This document shows, in pieces, positions 1 to 5,126 of a stretch of 9,841 nt of DNA; the stretch's first letter is position 1; each line of letters starts with the position of its first letter. This DNA comes from Opitutales bacterium (lineage in GTDB: Bacteria; Verrucomicrobiota; Verrucomicrobiia; Opitutales; Oceanipulchritudinaceae). The stretch covers positions 1 to 9,841 of the forward strand of contig SKLD01000250.1 of the NCBI GenBank assembly GCA_007123395.1, read 5' to 3'. Made by a program: the position numbers and the translations under genes. The notes beneath the pieces are model-generated. The model saw only the letters and a program-made list of their open reading frames with translations. It was not told the DNA's origin and did not search any database.

Positions 1-1026
1 GTCCACGTCCATATCCTCGGGGAGGTTGCGATAGGTCTCCGGATTGGCGCATACCTTGATGACCGGAGAAATGGCGGAGCCGACAACGGAGCCGCGACCG
101 GTGGCAAAGAGAATGAGGTGCGAGCCGCAGGCGATCAGCTCGGCGATCTCGGCGTTGTCGTTGATATTGGGAAACCCGAAGCGCGGCTCACCGTCGGGCA
201 CGACATCGAGCAAATAAAGCCCTCCCGTGCGCGGCACATCGCCCGGCTTGATCAGACCACTGATCGGGGAGGAGCCGCTTTTCGAATACGCGCCCATGCT
301 CTTCTCCTCCTGCGTCGTCAACCCGCCGTCCGCATTCCCCGGCGCAAAACTGCCGTGTCCCATCGTTGTGTAATATCGCGCCGCCTTCTCCACCGAGGCG
401 GTGAGTTCGGCCGCCAGTGCGGGTGTTGCCGCACGTGCTGCCATGATTTGCTCGCAGCCGATGAGTTCGCCGGTTTCCTCAAAAATACAAGTCGCCCCCG
501 CCTTCACCAGTTGGTCAAAGGCCCGCCCGATACCGGGGTTGGCGGTAATCCCGCTGGTTCCGTCGCTGCCGCCGCAAACGGTGCCGACGCACAACTCGGA
601 GGTGAGCATGGGACCACGCGGTTGCGACGCCATTTCGGTAAGGATGGCTTCCGCCCGCTCCCGCCCCGAGGCAATGGTCGAGCGGGTGCCGCCACTGTTT
701 TGAATGACCAGCAACTCGCACGGACGCCCGCTCGCCCGGATGGCATCGCGAAGACCGTTGCGGTTGAAGCCCTCGCACCCAAGGGACAAGAGCAACACAC
801 CCCCGACGTTTGGGTGGGTGCAGAGCGACCGCATCATCCGGAAGGAATAATCGTTGGGATAACACCCGCTGAAGCCAATGAGGTGGGCCCCGCTCTCACG
901 GTAGGGCATCTGAATCTCACGGGCGACATGGTGCGCGCACTCTACCAGGTAGGCCACCACCAGTGTATTGCGGATTCCCTTACGCCCGTCGGCGCGGAGC
1001 CAGCTTCGCTCAATTAAAGTATTCAT
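1..1026 (-). CDS. UxaA-family sugar-acid dehydratase, large C-terminal subunit (partial, runs off left edge)
   Basis: The minus strand reads open from the ATG at 1026 to position 1 without a stop, giving 342 residues; family members are usually about 380-390, so roughly the last 40 are outside the window. The sequence has the marks of the altronate/galactarate dehydratase C-terminal family (also SuyB-like sulfo-lyases): GFSGCYPND near residue 51, LGCEGFN near 82, CVGTVCGGSDGTSGITANPG at 146-165, EETGELIGCE at 183-192, and GGLTTQEEKSMGAYSKSGS at 234-252. Such enzymes are cytoplasmic, iron-dependent or Fe-S lyases that remove water from a sugar acid to give a 2-keto-3-deoxy acid. The start overlaps the stop of the SAF-domain gene (ATGA, 1023-1026), so the two are probably translationally coupled and work as one split enzyme. 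The family is clear. The substrate (altronate, galactarate, another aldonate, or sulfolactate) cannot be told from sequence. Confidence 0.9.
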   Translation of the reverse strand, partial: MNTLIERSWLRADGRKGIRNTLVVAYLVECAHHVAREIQMPYRESGAHLIGFSGCYPNDYSFRMMRSLCTHPNVGGVLLLSLGCEGFNRNGLRDAIRASGRPCELLVIQNSGGTRSTIASGRERAEAILTEMASQPRGPMLTSELCVGTVCGGSDGTSGITANPGIGRAFDQLVKAGATCIFEETGELIGCEQIMAARAATPALAAELTASVEKAARYYTTMGHGSFAPGNADGGLTTQEEKSMGAYSKSGSSPISGLIKPGDVPRTGGLYLLDVVPDGEPRFGFPNINDNAEIAELIACGSHLILFATGRGSVVGSAISPVIKVCANPETYRNLPEDMDVD

Positions 1027-1331
1027 GGCGTTGCATGGAATTCCCTGCCCGCCTCCAGCGTATAGGTGGGCAGGTAGTCGCTTTTCATGTTATGAAGGTG
1101 GACGTGCTCGCCCACTTGAATCGCCTGAGTCGCGGAACCAATGGGGGCACCGTATTTCAGGATTTTCTCGCCCGGCTGGATCGCACGGCAGGCAATCTTG
1201 TGCCCAAGGCCAAGCGCTTGCGGAAAGGAAAACGTCGCATCCCCAATCCGCACGGCGTCTTCCGCCCCGACGCTGCGGGTCAGAACAGCAATGTTGTCCG
1301 TTGGTGAAAGCTGGATACAGTCGGAAGCCAT
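1023..1331 (-). CDS. SAF-domain protein, small N-terminal subunit of UxaA-type dehydratase
   Basis: A 102-residue protein. The central stretch GHKIACRAIQPGEKILKYG at residues 43-61, then PIGSAT, GEHVHLHN and a final MKSDY, is the signature of the SAF domain that forms the N-terminus of altronate dehydratase and the separate SuyA subunit of sulfolactate sulfo-lyase. In the family this small domain completes the active site or substrate binding of the large subunit. Here it is a separate gene whose TGA overlaps the ATG of the large-subunit gene, and its own ATG lies 4 bp after the RraA-like stop. The three genes are thus almost certainly one transcript. A weak TAAGG precedes the ATG and overlaps the previous stop, again suggesting coupling. 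The split form (SuyAB-like) rather than the single-chain UxaA is also common in other bacteria and is not by itself odd. Confidence 0.9.
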   Translation of the reverse strand: MASDCIQLSPTDNIAVLTRSVGAEDAVRIGDATFSFPQALGLGHKIACRAIQPGEKILKYGAPIGSATQAIQVGEHVHLHNMKSDYLPTYTLEAGREFHATP

Positions 1332-1335
1332 GACC

Positions 1336-2001
1336 TTAAAACTTGCGGTATTTCAAATAAGCCTCGACCGGATCGACGCCCTCCAAAATCGCCGTGCGCA
1401 CCTTGTTCTCCGTTCGCAAGACTTCCTCCACCTTTTCCGTGACTTCCTGAATATGCTCTTGCGGGATGACGAGCGCTCCATCCCGGTCCGCCATCAGGTA
1501 ATCACCCGTGCGAATCGTCACTCCGCCAATCACCACCGGCTCGCCAAAACGGTCCGGCACCCAGCGGCCCACGACGTCTCGCGGCGTGTAGTAGCGCGAC
1601 CACACCCGCAGCCCCGTTTCCAAAATCCTCACGGAGTCGCGGCAGCCGCCGTCACACAAATAGCCGCGCACCCCCTTGTAAACAAAGGTCTCCGCGCTCA
1701 ACTCACCCATGTGCGCCAGCGTATCGTCATTCGGCTGGCAAACCACGACCGAGCCCGAGGGCGCCTTCGACAGCATGCGCGTCCACTCCAGCAGCGTCGT
1801 GTGCCCGTCCACCGTATGATCGGCATAACCGCTGAAGGTAAAAATCGGCCCCGCCAGCGGACGGGTCGCATCGAGCGGTCGGATCGTGCGCGGCAGGATT
1901 TGGTCCGGCAATCCCATGGACCGCAGAGTGTCATAAACCGCACCGGAGTAGCAGGCCTCCAGGCGGTCGCCGTAATTTGAGGGGTCGGATATTCGGGTCA
2001 T
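1336..2001 (-). CDS. RraA-family protein (HMG/CHA-aldolase-like)
   Basis: 221 residues from the ATG at 2001. The frame also stays open to a TTG at 2037, but the extra 12 residues (MPIIIRSASSKN) look non-coding and would nearly reach the divergent gene, so the ATG is preferred. The RraA fold is indicated by YSGAVYDTLRSMG at 18-30, a central GELSAETFVYKGVRGYLCDG at 99-118 followed by GCRD, GVTIRTGDYLMADRDGALVI at 160-179, and a C-terminal helix ending ILEGVDPVEAYLKY. Related class II aldolases use a D-x20-R-D motif for Mg/Mn and pyruvate enolate; here it reads E100-x20-R121-D122, so lyase activity on a 2-keto acid is plausible. RraA proteins of this subclass often sit in sugar-acid operons. Old annotations as dimethylmenaquinone methyltransferase or RNase E inhibitor should not be carried over. 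It is the first gene of the operon. The specific substrate is unknown. Confidence 0.88.
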   Translation of the reverse strand: MTRISDPSNYGDRLEACYSGAVYDTLRSMGLPDQILPRTIRPLDATRPLAGPIFTFSGYADHTVDGHTTLLEWTRMLSKAPSGSVVVCQPNDDTLAHMGELSAETFVYKGVRGYLCDGGCRDSVRILETGLRVWSRYYTPRDVVGRWVPDRFGEPVVIGGVTIRTGDYLMADRDGALVIPQEHIQEVTEKVEEVLRTENKVRTAILEGVDPVEAYLKYRKF

Positions 2002-2049
2002 GTTTTTAGAGCTTGCAGATCGGATTATTATTGGCAATAAAATTTATCG
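2002..2049. promoter_or_regulatory. Divergent promoter region with 13-bp palindrome (candidate IclR operator)
   Basis: Only 48 bp separates the start codons of the minus-strand operon and the plus-strand IclR gene. It is AT-rich and contains TTATTGGCAATAA at 2028-2040, a perfect 6-bp inverted repeat around one central base. On the plus strand TTGCAG (2013-2018) is followed 17 bp later by AATAAA (2036-2041), a weak -35/-10 pair whose -10 would lie inside the palindrome; if used, the IclR mRNA would be nearly leaderless. IclR-family proteins usually bind short palindromes in just this divergent arrangement, so the palindrome is the best operator candidate. Promoter elements are weak and tentative. 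Confidence 0.55.
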
Positions 2050-2754
2050 ATGAAGAAATCCGTCTCCCACGTCCCCGCACTCGCCCGTGGTTTAAAAATT
2101 CTCGAATGGATGGCCGGACGGGAGGAACCCGCCACTCTCACGCACATTGCACAGGGCATGAGCCTGGGCGTTCCCGAGGTGCAGCGTCCCTTGGCCTGCC
2201 TCGTGGAGACGGGTTATTTGCGGCACCTCTCCTCCGGCGCGTATATTCTCTCCGGAAGGCTCTTCGCCGTTGCCAATCACCACCCCCCGCAACTGCGCCT
2301 GCGCCGTGCGGCGGAGCCCGCATTGTTGGAGTTTGCCCGGAACACCGGACAATCGATCCACCTCAGCATCCCCGACGGCGATGCGGCCCTGATGATCCTC
2401 GACATACCCGGCGAAGGATTGGTCCGCCTGAGCCTGCAACCGGGAGCCCGGTTTGCCCCCAAGGACACGCTCTCCGGCGCAATCCTCGCCGCCGGCGGTG
2501 CCCTGCCTACGCCGGCGGACCTTCGCCTCCCCAAGGGACTGCGCGAAGCGGTTCGCGCAAAAAAGCCCTTTCACCGCCAGAGCCAGCATGTTGTTGGCGT
2601 CGTCGATCTTGGCCTGCTTCTCCAGGACAGCGACGACCGCATCCTGGGGGTTTTGACCGCCTCCATCGTCACCCCCAAGAGCGGTGCGGTGAACCTCCCT
2701 TCCCTCTGCAACGCCCTGGAACGCACCGCCGCCCGGTTGAGAGAGACGCAATAA
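2050..2754 (+). CDS. IclR-family transcriptional regulator
   Basis: 234 residues, slightly short for the family (about 250). The N-terminal winged helix-turn-helix covers residues about 6-65: VPALARGLKILEWMA is the typical first helix, followed by TLTHIAQGMSLGVPEVQRPL and then CLVETGYLRH, the HTH and wing. From about residue 80 to the end lies the GAF-like IclR effector domain, with RRAAEPALLEFARNTGQSIH, MILDIPGEG, and the late HVVGVVDLGLLLQDSD and ILGVLTAS motifs. It is transcribed divergently from the RraA/SAF/UxaA operon with 48 bp between, the normal layout for a local regulator that controls both its own gene and the neighbouring catabolic operon. The effector is probably a sugar acid or its keto-deoxy product; this is inferred from context only. 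No Shine-Dalgarno is evident before the ATG. Confidence 0.9.
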   Translation: MKKSVSHVPALARGLKILEWMAGREEPATLTHIAQGMSLGVPEVQRPLACLVETGYLRHLSSGAYILSGRLFAVANHHPPQLRLRRAAEPALLEFARNTGQSIHLSIPDGDAALMILDIPGEGLVRLSLQPGARFAPKDTLSGAILAAGGALPTPADLRLPKGLREAVRAKKPFHRQSQHVVGVVDLGLLLQDSDDRILGVLTASIVTPKSGAVNLPSLCNALERTAARLRETQ

Positions 2755-2832
2755 GCGAAGAGCGGAGGGGACAGAATAGTTAAAAGTGTTTCCAACCTGG
2801 CACTCAGCCGGGGTGGAACAAGATAACTTCAT

Positions 2833-3197
2833 TTAGGGGTAATCTTGGTGATAGCGCGCCAGGCCAATGAGGGATTGTGCTGGCATCGTTCCTCGATAGC
2901 GCCCCGCCGGGCGGGAGCGGGAGGCTTGCCTGACTTCGTCCGGCGACACACCAAGACGGATGAGCATCCGCCTGCGTCTGCGCGGCACCTTCCAGTCTTT
3001 CCAGTAACAGAGGCGGACCCGGCGGCGTATCCACTGGTCCCACTGCAGGGCCTCGGCGTATGCGAGGCCAGCTTAAAGTAGTGGAACCAGCCGACGCAGT
3101 AACCTTTCAGTTCCAGGAGGCGATGCCTCGTGGAGACCGGGCCGAAGGAACCGGACCAAGTCGCATTGCCCGAGAGGCGCGACTTTGCAGTTGCCAT
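2833..3197 (-). pseudogene. Group II intron reverse transcriptase/maturase, C-terminal remnant (frameshifted)
   Basis: On the minus strand, one frame (from about 3137) reads STRHRLLELKGYCVGWFHYF followed by KLA, the 'LN.YLRGW.NYF.LA' block that opens the maturase-specific C-terminal region of group II intron proteins. The next block lies in another frame, starting near 3066: WDQWIRRRVRLCYWKDWK, then RRRRMLIRLGVSPDEVRQAS, ending at a TAA at 2833-2835. This matches the usual 'LD.WIRRR.R...WK.WK....R...L..LG' order, so a single frameshift lies at about 3060-3070. The reverse transcriptase palm and finger domains are absent, and the last positions before the stop are also degraded. No domain V hairpin was recognised downstream (2755-2832). 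This is a dead fragment of a retroelement, filling most of the 540-bp gap between the IclR and URO-D-like genes. Confidence 0.75.
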
Positions 3198-3281
3198 TGT
3201 CTAGTAACTCGGTTTTCCGTGGGTCCATGATACACGGGATTTTTACCCGATCACATCACGCCCATGCCGGGCACACACAAA

Positions 3282-3289
3282 GGGAGGAG
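3282..3289 (+). promoter_or_regulatory. Strong Shine-Dalgarno for the URO-D-like gene
   Basis: GGGAGGAG lies 5 nt before the ATG at 3295 and fixes that start. It contrasts with the A-rich, Shine-Dalgarno-free leaders of the two secreted-protein genes in this window. Confidence 0.8.
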
Positions 3290-3294
3290 CTGAC

Positions 3295-4545
3295 ATGCCA
3301 GAGTTTTCCACACAAGACCGCGATGTTTTGCGCCAACTTGCCGCTGAAATTGTTGAGATCGGTTCGCTGCCGATTCAGTCGGAGAAGGCCGAACTCTGGC
3401 GACGGCTGAATGACAGGGAACCCACGCGTCCGCTTGTGTACATAAACGAAGAGCCGATGGCGGAGTTGGCCGCGCATTCGACAGAGTTGCAGTGCCAATG
3501 CATCGATCCGTTTTTGAATTCAATTGAAGCAGGACTCAGACGCACCCTTTACCGCTGGAGGCATTATCCCGTTGATTCCATTATTCGGCCCGAAGTGGAA
3601 TGTCCGAAGGTGTTTTCATCCACGGGGATCGGCATCAACCAGAAAGGTGCGACCATCGCTCATGATACGGTTGTTTCGCAGCATTTTGATGCCCAGATCT
3701 CTGAGATGGAAGACATCGAAAAGATCCAGATGCCGGTTGTCACCTGCGATGAGAAAGAAACGCAACGCCGTTACGAGATGCTTTCGGTCATCCTCGAAGG
3801 CGTAGCTCCGGTACGGCTCACGGGTGTTCGTCATATCTGGTTCACACCTTGGGACAAACTGATTCGTCTGGTCGATATACAGGAAATATTGATGGACTTG
3901 ATCTTGCGACCCGACTTCGTGGACGCTCTCGTCGCGCGATATGTTGACGCCAAAATGCACGAGCTGGATCAGATGGAAAGTCTTGGCCTGTTGGATTCCG
4001 GAGCCCTCAATGTGCGGGTCGGGTCTGGCGCTTACGGATATACTCGCGATTTACCCGGAGAGACGGATGCAAGGGATGGGTTGCCATGCCAAAGTCTCTG
4101 GGGATGTGGAAATGCACAGATCTTATCGGACGTGTCGCCCGACATGCATTGGGAATTTTCGCTCAAGCACGAGATGCGTTGGCTGGAACGCTGGGGTATG
4201 ACATACTATGGATGTTGCGAACCGCTGCACAACAAAATCGGCATCCTGCGACGCATTCCCAATCTCCGGAAGATTTCCGTGAGCCCATGGTTCGATATTC
4301 CAAAAGGCCTTGAGAGCGGCGCAGGCGAATACGTGTTGTCGATAAAGCCGAATCCGGCAGTGTTTGCCACCGATGTGTTCAACGAAAGTCAGGCGCGGCA
4401 GGATATTGTGCGTTTGCTGGACCAGGCTGAGGGGTGCAGTTTTGAGCTGATCATGAAAGATATCAGCACGGTGCGAAACGACCCTCAACGTCTTTTCCGT
4501 TGGAGTGAGATCGCTATGGAAGAAGTCGAAAAGCGCTCACCGTGA
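3295..4545 (+). CDS. URO-D-superfamily protein (uroporphyrinogen decarboxylase / corrinoid methyltransferase-like)
   Basis: 416 residues with no signal peptide, so cytoplasmic. It resembles the divergent uroporphyrinogen decarboxylase-like family common in Planctomycetes-Verrucomicrobia-Chlamydiae bacteria and anaerobes, not true HemE. The best evidence is the C-terminal core: HEMRWLERWGMTYYGCCEPL at 292-311, IGILRRIPNLRKISVSPW at 315-332, then GEYVLSIKPNPA at 344-355, the strand-loop pattern of the URO-D barrel. Earlier, PVVTCDEKETQRRYEMLSVI (147-166) and the WFTPWDKL (182-189) helix fit the same family. Characterised relatives include the methylcobamide:CoM methyltransferases, which bind zinc through Cys/His; Cys307-Cys308 are possible ligands but this is speculative. 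The true reaction is unknown and no corrinoid protein gene is visible nearby. It stands alone between an intron remnant and terminator-like hairpins. Family is fairly sure, function is not. Confidence 0.75.
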   Translation: MPEFSTQDRDVLRQLAAEIVEIGSLPIQSEKAELWRRLNDREPTRPLVYINEEPMAELAAHSTELQCQCIDPFLNSIEAGLRRTLYRWRHYPVDSIIRPEVECPKVFSSTGIGINQKGATIAHDTVVSQHFDAQISEMEDIEKIQMPVVTCDEKETQRRYEMLSVILEGVAPVRLTGVRHIWFTPWDKLIRLVDIQEILMDLILRPDFVDALVARYVDAKMHELDQMESLGLLDSGALNVRVGSGAYGYTRDLPGETDARDGLPCQSLWGCGNAQILSDVSPDMHWEFSLKHEMRWLERWGMTYYGCCEPLHNKIGILRRIPNLRKISVSPWFDIPKGLESGAGEYVLSIKPNPAVFATDVFNESQARQDIVRLLDQAEGCSFELIMKDISTVRNDPQRLFRWSEIAMEEVEKRSP

Positions 4546-4627
4546 TCGGGTTCACCAATTTCGAATTCAAGAAGACAGCCTGCTGTCGAGAAAATCATCC
4601 GGCGACACATCCGATCGAACTGGCAAT

Positions 4628-4645
4628 GCCGCAGTCGGCTGCGGC
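4628..4645. terminator. GC hairpin downstream of URO-D-like gene (weak terminator candidate)
   Basis: GCCGCAG, loop TCGG, CTGCGGC forms a perfect 7-bp stem 83 nt after the URO-D-like stop codon. No clear T-run follows on the plus strand, so intrinsic termination is uncertain. Confidence 0.4.
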
Positions 4646-4666
4646 GGGCATTTCGGTATAAAATGA

Positions 4667-4686
4667 GGCCCGCCTTCCGGCGGGCC
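4667..4686 (-). terminator. Strong hairpin; probable intrinsic terminator, better on the minus strand
   Basis: GGCCCGCC, loop TTCC, GGCGGGCC is a perfect 8-bp stem. On the minus strand it is followed by TCATTTTAT, a fair U-tract, and lies 33 bp after the stop of a minus-strand coding remnant. On the plus strand the tail is CTGCGCGTTT, so it may also stop read-through from the URO-D-like gene less efficiently. Confidence 0.6.
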
Positions 4687-4719
4687 CTGCGCGTTTAAGA
4701 ATGATGTCGTCCCACAGGA

Positions 4720-4920
4720 TCAGGGGCTGAACCCCGGTAAATATGCCTGTTGAGGACTCGGGCACATCCGGTATAGGTGCCGTGCTGCCCCATCGTAGTC
4801 GGCGAGTTCGAAGAGCCCGTGGCGGTCCCATATCACGCCGCGCACTAGGGTGAAGAGGCGCGCGGCTGTCCAAGGAAGAGGGCGAAAAGTAGGTTCGGAG
4901 CGCGATCTGTCAATGTCCTT
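4720..4920 (-). pseudogene. Short minus-strand coding remnant (unknown; possibly transposase C-terminus)
   Basis: The minus frame ending at the TGA at 4720-4722 reads TAARLFTLVRGVIWDRHGLF, then ELADYDGAARHLYRMCPS and ends PQQAYLPGFSP. It has protein-like composition (Trp, Leu, Arg helices) and is followed at once by a hairpin with a U-tract, as for a real gene end. I do not recognise it firmly; the ending loosely resembles C-termini of some DDE transposases from related phyla. The upstream part (beyond about 4920) runs into the xylanase leader and looks non-coding, so at most the last 65 or so residues of a gene survive. Confidence 0.3.
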
Positions 4921-4938
4921 TGCGTTCCTGTTTTGCGC

Positions 4939-5126
4939 CTGCGGAATTTTCTTGAGGAAAATTTTCACGTATGTTCTCATGGAGTTCGGAATCAAATCAT
5001 GCCCTTTACCTCACCCTTCACCAACGAGCGTTCCGGCCATCCATGCCTTTCAGAATTCACCGCAATTTTAGCCGTGACCGCCTGAAATACTGTAAACAAT
5101 ACCCAACAAAACAAACATTTTCAAAA
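4939..5126 (+). promoter_or_regulatory. Xylanase leader/promoter region, duplicated at 9097-9292
   Basis: This 188-bp stretch upstream of the xylanase ATG aligns with the 196 bp upstream of the second secreted-protein gene. Shared blocks include CTGCGGA plus a T-rich tract with TTTTCTTG at the far end, a TTTTCAC block, GAGCGTT, and CTTTCAGAATTCACCGCAA at 5047-5065 (18 of 19 bases the same at 9204-9222), then an A-rich run to the ATG. In this copy AATTTTC-TTGAG-GAAAATT (4945-4963) is a perfect 7-bp inverted repeat and GAAAATTTTC (4957-4966) a palindrome. No Shine-Dalgarno precedes the ATG. Conservation implies a shared promoter, operator or mRNA leader; exact promoter boxes cannot be assigned. 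Confidence 0.6.

Noticed and set aside
118..1017. 299-codon plus-strand open frame
   Set aside because: Rich in Arg, His and Ala with no recognisable motif, and wholly antisense to the UxaA-family gene whose motifs are unmistakable; a GC-driven shadow frame.
2002..2037. TTG start giving a 12-residue longer RraA-like protein
   Set aside because: Extra residues do not look family-like and would extend across the palindrome to within 12 bp of the divergent ATG.
2013..2783. 256-codon plus-strand frame overlapping the IclR gene
   Set aside because: Pro/Arg-rich out-of-frame reading; the IclR frame at 2050-2754 has a clear winged HTH and effector domain.
3260..3272. GCCC-ATGCC-GGGC hairpin before the URO-D-like gene as a riboswitch
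   Set aside because: Only a 4-bp stem; no recognisable cobalamin or other riboswitch core nearby.
3060..3294. Diversity-generating retroelement (reverse transcriptase with template repeat)
   Set aside because: The reverse transcriptase piece carries the group II maturase C-terminal motifs, lacks the catalytic domains, and no repeat pair with adenine-specific differences is present; differences between the 435-bp copies are not adenine-biased.
4971..5126. 52-residue N-terminal extension of the xylanase
   Set aside because: It would bury the signal peptide, is made of leader sequence homologous to the non-coding leader of the downstream gene, and lacks a ribosome site.
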